From WM-3-3 sp041660045 (lineage in GTDB: Bacteria > Pseudomonadota > Gammaproteobacteria > Methylococcales > Methylomonadaceae): a stretch of 64,000 bases of DNA. Shown here piece after piece: positions 26,188-34,699 of the stretch (within the stretch, counting starts at the first letter, position 1; each line of letters opens with the position of its first letter). The DNA is taken from assembly GCA_041660045.1 (NCBI GenBank), contig JBAZXA010000007.1, forward strand, positions 124,001 through 188,000. Direction: 5' to 3'. Below the pieces are notes generated by a model that was not told where the DNA came from, did no database searches, and saw only the letters and a program-made list of their open reading frames with translations. The translations under genes were made by a program, and so were the position numbers.

Positions 26188-28200
26188 CTAAGCGAGTATT
26201 TCGCCTTGTAAGGCTTTAATTTCATCCCTAATTTTTGCAGCTTGTTCAAATTCAAGATTTTTGGCGTGTTGATACATGGCTTCTTCCAATTCTTTTATTT
26301 TTTTACTGCGTTGTTTGGGCGTTAACGCCGAATAATTGGCTTTTGTTTCCGCAATTTGTTTGGCTAGCGGTTGTAAATAGCCACCTGAGCCTGGAATTGA
26401 GGTTTGTAAAATATCAGTTACCGATTTAAAAATCGTAGTGGGTAGAATATGGTGTTCTAGATTAAAGGCAATTTGTTTGTTACGCCGTCGCTCAGTTTCT
26501 TCTATCGCTTGTTGCATGGATTTGGTGATCCGGTCACCGTATAAAATGGCTTTGCCATGCGCGTTTCTTGCGGCACGGCCTATGGTTTGTACCAGCGAGA
26601 CTACCGAACGTAAAAAGCCTTCTTTGTCAGCATCCAAAATGGCCACTAAGGAAACTTCGGGTATATCTAAGCCTTCCCGTAATAAGTTTATGCCTACCAG
26701 TACGTCAAATTGACCCAAGCGTAAGTCACGGATAATCTCAACCCGTTCAACTGTTTCAATATCAGAATGTAAATAGCGCACGCGGACATCGTGTTCCAAA
26801 AGGTATTCAGTTAAGTCTTCAGACATGCGTTTGGTTAAGGTGGTTACCAATACCCGTTCGTTAACGGCCGCGCGCTTGTTGATTTCGGACAGCAAATCGT
26901 CAACTTGGCTAGTGGCTGGGCGTACTTCAACTTCAGGGTCTAACAAGCCTGTGGGTCTCACTACTTGTTCGGCAAAGACACCGGAATATTTTCTTTCATA
27001 AGGCCCAGGTGTGGCTGAGACATAAATCCGTTGCGGCGATTTGGCCTCAAATTCATCAAACATCAAGGGCCGGTTATCCAATGCCGAAGGTAGGCGGAAA
27101 CCATATTCCACCAAGGTTTCTTTACGTGAACGGTCACCTTTGTACATGGCGCCAATTTGTGGCACGGTAACGTGGCTTTCATCGATGATTATCATGGCAC
27201 TGGCCGGTAAATAATCAAACATGGTGGGTGGTGATTCACCTTCAGCACGGCCAGATAAGTACCTTGAATAGTTTTCAATGCCAGAGCAATAACCAACTTC
27301 CAAGATCATTTCTAGATCAAATAAGGTGCGTTGCTCTAAACGTTGGGCTTCAACCAGCTTATGGACTGAGCGTAAATGTTCCAAACGCGATTTTAGCTCA
27401 ATTTTAATCGCATCGACTGCGGTTAATAATTGCTCGCGGGGGGTAACGTAATGGTTTTTTGGGTAAACCGTATAGCGCGCAATGCGTTTTAAGATTTCCC
27501 CAGTTAAGGGGTCAAATAACGATAAGCGCTCCACTTCATCATCAAACAACTCAATTCTAAGCGCTTCTTGCTCTGATTCAGCTGGGAAAACATCAATCAC
27601 TTCGCCGCGCACGCGGTAGGTGGAGCGCCTTAATTCGGTGTCATTGCGGGTGTATTGCATTTCCGCCAGCCGCCGCAATATGTTGCGTTGGTTGATCAAG
27701 TCACCCTGAACTAAATGTAAGACCATTTTAAAATACGATTCCGGTTCACCTAGGCCATAAATTGCCGAGACGGTGGCGACCACTATGGTATCTTCGCGCT
27801 CAATTAAGGCCTTGGTGGCGGATAGCCGCATTTGCTCGATATGCTCATTAAGGGAGGCATCTTTATCAATAAAAGTGTCGGAAGCCGGTACATAAGCTTC
27901 AGGTTGGTAATAATCGTAATAGGAGACGAAATATTCCACGCTATTTTCTGGAAAAAACTCCTTCATTTCACCGTATAACTGGGCGGCTAAGGTTTTATTT
28001 GGCGCCATAATCATGGCTGGACGCTGAACCTGTTGGATGACATTGGCAATGGTAAAAGTCTTGCCAGAACCGGTTACCCCCAGTAAGGTCTGATGTACTT
28101 CGCCATCCCCCAAACCCTCTACTAAGGCATTAATTGCAGTAGGCTGGTCGCCGGCGGGTTGATAGCGGCTATGTAACTTAAATTGCTTTTTCACTGACAT
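26188..28200 (-). CDS. uvrB: UvrABC excinuclease subunit B
   Basis: A 670-residue DNA repair helicase that loads onto damage with UvrA and recruits UvrC. I start at the ATG at 28200 (MSVKKQFKL); a GTG two codons earlier is possible. Walker A is GVTGSGKTFT near residue 37, the beta-hairpin region YYDYYQPEAYVP near residue 93, and the helicase motifs VTTLTKRMSEDLTEYL and QTIGRAARN are present. The C-terminal UvrC-binding coiled coil is ELEEAMYQHAKNLEFEQAA. Length equals that of E. coli UvrB (673). No LexA box was recognised upstream. Confidence 0.96.
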   Translation of the reverse strand: MSVKKQFKLHSRYQPAGDQPTAINALVEGLGDGEVHQTLLGVTGSGKTFTIANVIQQVQRPAMIMAPNKTLAAQLYGEMKEFFPENSVEYFVSYYDYYQPEAYVPASDTFIDKDASLNEHIEQMRLSATKALIEREDTIVVATVSAIYGLGEPESYFKMVLHLVQGDLINQRNILRRLAEMQYTRNDTELRRSTYRVRGEVIDVFPAESEQEALRIELFDDEVERLSLFDPLTGEILKRIARYTVYPKNHYVTPREQLLTAVDAIKIELKSRLEHLRSVHKLVEAQRLEQRTLFDLEMILEVGYCSGIENYSRYLSGRAEGESPPTMFDYLPASAMIIIDESHVTVPQIGAMYKGDRSRKETLVEYGFRLPSALDNRPLMFDEFEAKSPQRIYVSATPGPYERKYSGVFAEQVVRPTGLLDPEVEVRPATSQVDDLLSEINKRAAVNERVLVTTLTKRMSEDLTEYLLEHDVRVRYLHSDIETVERVEIIRDLRLGQFDVLVGINLLREGLDIPEVSLVAILDADKEGFLRSVVSLVQTIGRAARNAHGKAILYGDRITKSMQQAIEETERRRNKQIAFNLEHHILPTTIFKSVTDILQTSIPGSGGYLQPLAKQIAETKANYSALTPKQRSKKIKELEEAMYQHAKNLEFEQAAKIRDEIKALQGEILA

Positions 28201-28559
28201 GCTCACGAAATTTGGCCAAAAGAATAAATGGCATGGTTAGCGCTTTGGTTTAATAGGCCAGTGTATAGCATAGTTGCGGTAACATCACTATGGCTGTGTG
28301 CTATAGGCTATAGCTAAAGTTTTAACGGGGAAACTGGCTTGTGACATGACTAATCTTAGCCGCACTGGCTTCACTGGAGTTAAAGCTAGGCTTAGGGTTA
28401 CTTGGGGACTGTATTCGATTATGACCGCATCGCAGAAGTCGCCATGACTTAGCCTAACCCGTCGACATCTTGTGCGGTCTAATTGGAATCTGATGGCATG
28501 CCGCCTAAAATTAGTCTAGGATAATTTGATTCAATTATTTAAACGGCAAAGCTACTTAA
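28201..28559. other. Intergenic region between uvrB and the YfcE-like gene
   Basis: A 359-bp divergent gap. It contains the direct/inverted motif GCTATAGGCTATAGC near 28301 but no convincing reading frame, tRNA or terminator. Promoters for both flanking genes must lie here; I could not pick strong -35/-10 pairs. Confidence 0.35.
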
Positions 28560-29024
28560 ATGCAATTTCGCGTTGGCCTCATATCGGATACGCATGGCCT
28601 GTTAAGGCCGGAAGCTAAGGCCTTTCTTAACGGCAGCGACTATATCGTGCACGCGGGCGATATTGGTGACCCAGCCATTTTGGATGAGCTGGCGTTATTG
28701 GCACCGGTGACGGCCGTGTCAGGAAATAATGACCATGGCGCATGGGTGCATGGTTTAAATATAACTGAACAGCTGCAAGTGGGGGGCACGCAAATTTATG
28801 TCATACATGATCTTAAACAGTTGGCTATAAAGCCCAGTAACATGGGTATTCATGTAGTCATTTCTGGGCACTCCCATAAGCCTATGGTGGATAGGCGTGA
28901 GGGTGTGCTCTACGTTAATCCAGGAAGTTCAGGGCCGCGCCGTTTTAAATTGCCTATTTCAGTGGCAGAGTTGTTGGTGGAAGATTCTATCGTTTCTGCA
29001 CGTTGGGTAGACTTGGCGGCTTAG
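28560..29024 (+). CDS. YfcE-like metallophosphoesterase
   Basis: A 154-residue metal-dependent phosphodiesterase of the MJ0936/YfcE family. All five metal-binding blocks are visible: GLISDTHG near residue 6, HAGDIGD near residue 36, GNNDH near residue 55, YVIHD near residue 80, and SGHSHKP near residue 101. E. coli YfcE hydrolyses artificial phosphodiesters; the natural substrate is unknown. The ATG starts after an AT-rich leader without a clear ribosome binding site. Confidence 0.88.
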   Translation: MQFRVGLISDTHGLLRPEAKAFLNGSDYIVHAGDIGDPAILDELALLAPVTAVSGNNDHGAWVHGLNITEQLQVGGTQIYVIHDLKQLAIKPSNMGIHVVISGHSHKPMVDRREGVLYVNPGSSGPRRFKLPISVAELLVEDSIVSARWVDLAA

Positions 29025-29091
29025 TGATACAGCTCTAGTTGTATAAGCAACGGGTCACACAGAAATATTAATTATTTTAGGAGTGCAGAAC

Positions 29092-29478
29092 ATGTCTGGG
29101 CCTGCCAGAGCTGGTTTATTTATTTACGCGAAAGATATGGCGAGTATGGTCAATTTTTATCAGGCAATAGCCGGGATGGTTGAGTTGCATAAAACTGATG
29201 AACTTGCCGTTTTACAATCGCCGGATATACAGTTGCTGGTGCATCGCATACCCGCGCATATTGCCGATGATATCCATATTAAATCACCACCCGAGCGGCG
29301 CGAGCATAGCGCGCTTAAATTTTTTTTTACGGTGCCTAAGCTGACTGATGCTAGAGCGACAGCGCTAAGCCTAGGTGGTGTGGTTTTCGAAGAAAACTGG
29401 TCTGGGCCGGGCTTTGTGGTCTGTAGTGCCTGTGATCCGGAAGGTAATGTTTTTCAATTGCGGGAAAATACTGATTAA
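29092..29478 (+). CDS. VOC (glyoxalase/bleomycin resistance) superfamily protein
   Basis: A 128-residue single-domain VOC protein. The ATG at 29092 has AGGAG eight bases upstream, which rules against the GTG at 29083. The paired beta-alpha-beta-beta-beta units are seen as AGLFIYAKDMASMVNFYQ near residue 6 and the end block CDPEGNVFQLRE. The catalytic metal triad of glyoxalase I is not obvious, so the reaction is unknown. Confidence 0.82.
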   Translation: MSGPARAGLFIYAKDMASMVNFYQAIAGMVELHKTDELAVLQSPDIQLLVHRIPAHIADDIHIKSPPERREHSALKFFFTVPKLTDARATALSLGGVVFEENWSGPGFVVCSACDPEGNVFQLRENTD

Positions 29479-30127
29479 TACGGCCAAAGGCGATGCTTGG
29501 CGTTCCCTTTCAGGTCTAGCCACAATACTGGGCTTTGCAATTTCAAGGCGGTTTGTTTACACCGTTACTGGTTGAAGTCATTGACTTAGCAGGGCAGGTT
29601 AGTGTTTTGCAACCCTTTAGAGGTTTATGTCTAAAGCTACAATTAAAAAACCGCTTAAGTTCTATTAGCTAAGGAAATACTGGCCAAGTTAATTCCATAT
29701 TCGGTTAGACAGGTCGTTGTTAAACCCTATTCATTACTTGTGGACGCGCTTGAATTTGCCGAAGAAATTAAAAAAGCTTGCCTTAAGTGTGCTGGCGTCT
29801 AGGCCGTATCAGCATAAAACCGATAAATTTGGGCAAGTTTTTATAGCCTGTCTACACTTAATTTTAAGTATCTTAATTTAGCCATAAATTGAGAACTAGT
29901 CCGCAAAAACCAAGCAAAGTTTTTTGTTTTTGCGCTTTTTGCCAAACGGCCCACATTTTTTTCTAATACTTCCTTGAATAATCGCGCCCTTTTACTAAGG
30001 TTAAGGTATTGAAATGCAATCCGCATTACACAAAAGGTAAAACATGGCAAGAATATTTCCTTTTTTCCATAGGGCTCGGCTTTCTATGCGGAATAGCCGT
30101 TTCGAATTTAAAGCATAGGGACTATCA
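29479..30127. other. 650-bp gap with remnants of coding sequence
   Basis: No intact gene is seen. Two open stretches without start codons translate plausibly: near 29539-29669 (reading QGGLFTPLLVEVIDLAGQVS) and near 29670-29800 (reading PYSLLVDALEFAEEIKKA, ending at TAG). They could be fragments of decayed genes, which I cannot assign. The right end carries the 5' leader of the chemoreceptor gene. Confidence 0.35.
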
Positions 30128-31375
30128 ATGGGATTGCTTATGATGCAATTGCTTTTAACGGCTGTCATTTTCGGAACCTTTGGTTTTTGGCTAGGCAGTA
30201 AACGTGGGCACTTAGGATTTAATTCAAGTGTTGCTAGCACAGCCGATGAAGGTTCTATGACGCTGGGTGAATTTTATCAAATTAGCCCACCAGAATGGCT
30301 GGCTCAAGTGGAATCTGCACGGGTAAGATTGGAAGCTGCTGTCAGCAAGTTAATGCAACAGTCTGAAAATAATGGAAAAAAACAATCGATTTCACAAGAG
30401 CAGCAAAGTGCTGGCGAAGAGATTTTATTAGCATTGGCTAATTTTGTAGCGAGCATAGAATGTTTTAGCCAGCAAGTTACCCCAGTTTGGTCTGCGCAAA
30501 TAGAATCGTGCCGTAAACAGATGGACAATGCTATCTGCGATTTAACACGGCGCTTTGATGGCATCGTAAGCAGCCTAGATTTATTGTTAGAGGAATCGCA
30601 AACCGCTCTCGCCAACGGTGACCGGGATGTATTTGTTAGCAGTGGTGAAAAATTAGGCAAAGTGGTCGATAAATTAGAAGCGTCTTTACGTGATAAGCAG
30701 CAAATGCTAAAGGACATGCGTGGTTTGCTAGGCTTTATTGACGAGATGAAGGCGATGGCCATGGAAGTTGCCACGATTGCCCATCAAACCAATTTATTGT
30801 CATTAAATGCGGCGATTGAAGCCGCTAGGGCGGGTGAGCATGGTCGAGGCTTTGCTGTTGTGGCCGAAGAAGTTAGAAAACTATCCAAAATGTCGGGCAC
30901 AACGGGCAAAAATATTACCCATAAAGTGGATCAGGTGAGTGCCGCGATTATGGATGCCTGTGCCACCGTTGAGCAAAATGCGGCGAGTGATGCGGCGCTC
31001 GTGTTCCAGGCTAATGACAAGATTAGTGAAGTCTTGGGTGATCTCAAGCGTATGTTTAGTAAATTAAAGGATAGTTCCGACCATATAGGGGAATCCACCA
31101 AAACGATAAAATTGGAAATTGCCGAATCACTAGTCTGTTTTCAGTTTCAAGACCGTATTGGCCAGACCTTATCACATGTACGCGATAACATTGACCAATT
31201 TCCAGAATATTTGGCGCTAAGCCAGCAAGCGGGTGATCTGGGTAAACTTAAACCCATTGATGCTGAGGCTCTGTTAGCAGAACTACAAGGCAGCTATGCC
31301 ATGCGGGAAGAACACCAAACCCATAACAGCGGGCAACCGGCGGAATTACAAGAAACCGAGATTACTTTTTTTTAG
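30128..31375 (+). CDS. Short membrane-anchored methyl-accepting chemotaxis-like protein
   Basis: A 415-residue protein with one N-terminal membrane segment (about residues 5-23) and no periplasmic sensor domain. The MCP signalling hairpin is clear: ATIAHQTNLLSLNAAIEAAR and AGEHGRGFAVVAEEVRKLSK near residues 213-255. After the tip, a block FQFQDRIGQTLSHVRDNID near residue 337 resembles the phosphatase-type DQ motif seen in other chemotaxis proteins. AGGGA lies ahead of the ATG. It starts a run of closely spaced genes (cheY 9 bp later), so it belongs to this pathway. It may sense a cytoplasmic or membrane-borne signal. Confidence 0.82.
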   Translation: MGLLMMQLLLTAVIFGTFGFWLGSKRGHLGFNSSVASTADEGSMTLGEFYQISPPEWLAQVESARVRLEAAVSKLMQQSENNGKKQSISQEQQSAGEEILLALANFVASIECFSQQVTPVWSAQIESCRKQMDNAICDLTRRFDGIVSSLDLLLEESQTALANGDRDVFVSSGEKLGKVVDKLEASLRDKQQMLKDMRGLLGFIDEMKAMAMEVATIAHQTNLLSLNAAIEAARAGEHGRGFAVVAEEVRKLSKMSGTTGKNITHKVDQVSAAIMDACATVEQNAASDAALVFQANDKISEVLGDLKRMFSKLKDSSDHIGESTKTIKLEIAESLVCFQFQDRIGQTLSHVRDNIDQFPEYLALSQQAGDLGKLKPIDAEALLAELQGSYAMREEHQTHNSGQPAELQETEITFF

Positions 31376-31384
31376 GAAAAGCAC

Positions 31385-31753
31385 ATGTCAAAAACTATTT
31401 TAATTATCGATGATTCGGCTTCGGTTCGCCAAGTAGCTAGTATTGCCCTAAAAGGGGCGGGATACGAAGTGCTGCAAGCAGAAGACGGCCAAGACGCTTT
31501 AACCAAGTTGGACGGGCAAAAAATCCATCTCATCATTTCTGATGTCAACATGCCAAATATGGATGGTATTACTTTTGTAAAAGAGGCTAAAAAGCTCGCT
31601 GCTTACAAATTTACCCCAATTATTATGCTGACTACCGAATCACAGGAAAGTAAGAAGCAAGAAGGCCAAGCGGCTGGCGCTAAGGCATGGATAGTTAAAC
31701 CGTTTCAGCCTGCACAAATGCTCGCCGCGGTTTCTAAACTGATTTTGCCATAG
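31385..31753 (+). CDS. cheY: CheY-like response regulator
   Basis: A 122-residue single receiver domain. The acidic pair is D9-D10 (ILIIDDSASVRQ), the phosphoacceptor is D53 (IISDVNMPNMDG), and the switch residues are T in MLTTES and K in WIVKPFQP. Having no output domain, it should act by protein contact, as CheY does. It is followed by the STAS gene and cheA; phosphate comes presumably from CheA. Confidence 0.92.
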   Translation: MSKTILIIDDSASVRQVASIALKGAGYEVLQAEDGQDALTKLDGQKIHLIISDVNMPNMDGITFVKEAKKLAAYKFTPIIMLTTESQESKKQEGQAAGAKAWIVKPFQPAQMLAAVSKLILP

Positions 31754-31815
31754 CGTATAAGTGTTACCGATTCTGCTTAGCCGTAATTCCGTAGACTGTT
31801 AACTCAAATGAGTAA

Positions 31816-32115
31816 ATGCCCATGCAAACTTTAGCAATTGAAGGTGAATTAACCATTTACAACGCAGGGGAACAAAAAACCCGTTTCTTGGCGTTTTTAA
31901 ATTCGGGGGAGAGTTTACAAATCAATCTCGCTGAAGTAACTGAGATTGATACTGCAGGCTTACAACTATTAATCTTAATCAAGCGTACAGCCACTAAAGC
32001 CAAAAAAGAACTCAGTTTTGTCATGCATAGCGATGCCGTGTTGGACATTTTAGAGTTGACACGGCTTGCCACCGCTTTTGGTGATCCTGTGGTATTAGCA
32101 TCTTTAGAGGCCTAA
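31816..32115 (+). CDS. STAS-domain protein
   Basis: A 99-residue stand-alone STAS domain like anti-anti-sigma factors. The phosphorylation loop reads EIDTAGLQLL near residue 45, with Thr where Ser is more common. Such proteins bind partners depending on phosphorylation. Here it stands 5 bp before cheA and after cheY, so I infer a role inside the chemotaxis complex rather than in sigma control. No partner anti-sigma kinase is seen nearby. Confidence 0.85.
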   Translation: MPMQTLAIEGELTIYNAGEQKTRFLAFLNSGESLQINLAEVTEIDTAGLQLLILIKRTATKAKKELSFVMHSDAVLDILELTRLATAFGDPVVLASLEA

Positions 32116-32120
32116 CCACC

Positions 32121-34292
32121 ATGAGCAATTTTGACAAAGAAATGCAAGAAGCACTCCATAACTTTACTATAGAGTGTGCAGAATTGTTGGAAAGCCTAGA
32201 ATCTGGGTTAATGGAGTTAGAGGAAATAGACAATCCTGATGACACCATCAACTCCATTTTTCGAGCCGCGCACACGATTAAAGGCTCATCCGGATTGTTT
32301 GGTCTAGACCATATCGTCAACTTTACCCATGTTGTGGAAAGTGTCTTGGATGCCGTGCGTGAAGGCAAATTGGCAGTGTCATCAGATTTGATCGCTGCCT
32401 TATTACCCTGTTGTGACCATTTAAACTTGTTAATTGCAGAAGTTGCAGGTGGCAATGTCCAAGAAAATTTAGAGCATACCGCGGTGGGTAATGCCTTATT
32501 AGATGTTTTACGGCCTTACTTGAATTCCGAAGCTAAGCCTTCATCCCACGCTGTAGCAACGCGGGAGCAGCAGGATGGTAATGTTGAAGCCATGGCGGGT
32601 AACCAAGAAAAGTCTGGCAATTGGCATTTGTTTTTACAATTTAATGAAGATTGCCTGCGCGATGGTATGGATCCCATCTCGTTTATCCGCTATCTCAGCA
32701 CGTTAGGGGAAATTGTTGATTTGACAACTTTCAGCCATGCGATGCCTGAGGCTGAAAAAATGGATCCTGAGAGCAGTTATCTGGGCTTTGAGATCATATT
32801 AAAAAGCGAAGCGGACAAGCATAGCATTGAAAATGTCTTTGATTTTGTCCGTGAGGGCAGCCAAATACACATTTTGCCGTTGGAAGAACGGATACCCTAT
32901 TATGTCGATTTAATCAATTCGTTGACGGAAGACAATGCCCAGTTAGGCGAGTTGCTGTTAAAAAGCGGTGTGATTACCCAGCGTGAATTGGATGAAGGCT
33001 TAAAAGCCCAAAAAAACCAAGCTGAAAATACGCAAGCGTCAGCGCGTATTGGTGAAATCCTGGTCGAGCAACAAGTCGTGCAACAGCCATTGGTTAATGC
33101 CGCCTTAGAAAAGCAAAAACAAATTAAGGATAATAAAGCCCGCGAAAATCAAAGCATTCGTGTAGATGCCGACCGATTAGATAAGTTAATCGATTTAATC
33201 GGTGAGTTAGTCATATCGAGTGCGGCGGTAAGCTTAAAAGCCAAGGAAAATGGTGATGCCGCTTTGCAAGAAGTTAGCGCCAGCGTGATTAGCCTGGTAG
33301 AAGAAGTCCGTGATAGCGCCTTACAGCTACGCATGGTGCAAATTGGCACGACATTTAGCCGTTTTCAACGGGTCGTGCGAGATGTCAGCAAAGAGCTGGG
33401 TAAGGACATTAAGTTGGAAATTAGCGGTGCGGAAACTGAAGTTGACAAATCGGTGGTAGAAAAAATTGGCGATCCTTTGATGCACTTAGTGCGCAATGCC
33501 ATGGACCATGGCATTGAGCGTGCCGAAGTACGTGCAGAACGGGGTAAACCTGTGCAAGGCACCTTGCGGTTGAATGCTTATCACAGCTCCGGCAATATTG
33601 TGATTGAAGTCAGTGACGATGGTGGTGGTTTAAACCGTGACAAAATCTTAGCCAAAGCTATAGAAAAGGAACTGATCCCCGCCAATGCCAATTTAACCGA
33701 TAGTGAAATCTACGCCTTAATTTTTGCGCCGGGTTTTTCCACTGCGGATCAAATTTCCAACTTGTCGGGGCGCGGCGTTGGTATGGATGTGGTTAAAAGC
33801 AATATTACCGAATTGCGTGGTGAAATCCATATCGACAGCATTCCTGGCCAAGGTACAACCTTAAAAATCCACTTGCCATTAACGTTAGCGATAATTGATG
33901 GCTTCTTGGCCGGTGTTGGGGAGTCATCCTATGTAATTCCATTAGACAGGGTGGTCGAATGTGTCGAGTTACCGCTTAACGATAGTTGTGACTATATGGA
34001 ATTACGTGGCGAAGTACTGCCGTTTATTCGTTTGCGGCAATTATTTAAGAAGCAAGGCGCAACTTCGCGCCGACAAAATGTCATTGTGGTAGAGCATTTA
34101 GGGCTAAAGGCAGGCTTGGTGGTTGATAAGTTGATGGGGGAATTGCAAACCGTAATTAAACCGTTGGGCAAACTCTTTGGCCATGTTCAGGGCGTAGGTG
34201 GTTCAACTATTTTAGGTAGCGGAGAAGTGGCCTTAATTATTGATGTGCCAACCTTGCTCAAATTTCAAGAACAACTACCAAAAGCCGGATAA
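32121..34292 (+). CDS. cheA: Chemotaxis histidine kinase CheA
   Basis: A 723-residue kinase. The P1 Hpt domain carries the phosphoacceptor His51 in AHTIKGSSGLFG. A long linker contains a region RIGEILVEQQVV (about 310). The P3 dimerisation helices start at RVDADRLDKLIDLIGELVIS. The HATPase core has HLVRNAMDHGIE, SDDGGGLN and SGRGVGMDVV. The CheW-like P5 domain ends the protein (SSYVIPLDRVVECVE). It lacks an obvious CheY-binding P2 domain. It phosphorylates CheY and CheB. The STAS gene precedes it by 5 bp. Confidence 0.95.
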   Translation: MSNFDKEMQEALHNFTIECAELLESLESGLMELEEIDNPDDTINSIFRAAHTIKGSSGLFGLDHIVNFTHVVESVLDAVREGKLAVSSDLIAALLPCCDHLNLLIAEVAGGNVQENLEHTAVGNALLDVLRPYLNSEAKPSSHAVATREQQDGNVEAMAGNQEKSGNWHLFLQFNEDCLRDGMDPISFIRYLSTLGEIVDLTTFSHAMPEAEKMDPESSYLGFEIILKSEADKHSIENVFDFVREGSQIHILPLEERIPYYVDLINSLTEDNAQLGELLLKSGVITQRELDEGLKAQKNQAENTQASARIGEILVEQQVVQQPLVNAALEKQKQIKDNKARENQSIRVDADRLDKLIDLIGELVISSAAVSLKAKENGDAALQEVSASVISLVEEVRDSALQLRMVQIGTTFSRFQRVVRDVSKELGKDIKLEISGAETEVDKSVVEKIGDPLMHLVRNAMDHGIERAEVRAERGKPVQGTLRLNAYHSSGNIVIEVSDDGGGLNRDKILAKAIEKELIPANANLTDSEIYALIFAPGFSTADQISNLSGRGVGMDVVKSNITELRGEIHIDSIPGQGTTLKIHLPLTLAIIDGFLAGVGESSYVIPLDRVVECVELPLNDSCDYMELRGEVLPFIRLRQLFKKQGATSRRQNVIVVEHLGLKAGLVVDKLMGELQTVIKPLGKLFGHVQGVGGSTILGSGEVALIIDVPTLLKFQEQLPKAG

Positions 34293-34359
34293 AACCTTAA
34301 GTGGCGTATTTTGTTAAATCTCGTGTGTAAGGGCAGTCTACTGCTCTAAGGAGCGTGGC

Positions 34360-34593
34360 ATGAAAAAAAATCATATAGCCCAACCCTATTTACATCAGCA
34401 TAGGGTTGTTACCTTAGCCGCCTTGGTTGGACAAGCCCAGGTTAATAAAGTGTCTAGTTACTACGGGACGTTTAGCCAAACCGCCCACTTAAATATTAGC
34501 CAATGGTTGTTGCGGCAGCGCGGGGCTTTTCAAAAAATAATACCTGATTTTGACACCTTAACCGTGTTAATGATTTTTTCGCATATTGCATAA
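34360..34593 (+). CDS. Small ORF resembling an MCP PAS fragment
   Basis: A 77-codon frame with a strong AAGGAG before the ATG. Near its end it reads GAFQKIIPDFD, very like KAFQKALPDFN in the N-terminal PAS region of the following chemoreceptor. The first half (QPYLHQHRVVTLAALVGQAQ) has no match I recognise. It may be a decayed remnant of a duplicated receptor, or a small gene of its own. It stops just before the block that would continue the PAS fold. Confidence 0.4.
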   Translation: MKKNHIAQPYLHQHRVVTLAALVGQAQVNKVSSYYGTFSQTAHLNISQWLLRQRGAFQKIIPDFDTLTVLMIFSHIA

Positions 34594-34699
34594 ACCCAAT
34601 CAAATTTGAGAGCCGTGATGTAACTGTTTGACGCAAACCTTAAGCCATCATCTGCCTTATATATTGGATTTATTAGTCTATTGTTCCTAGGAGAACTTC

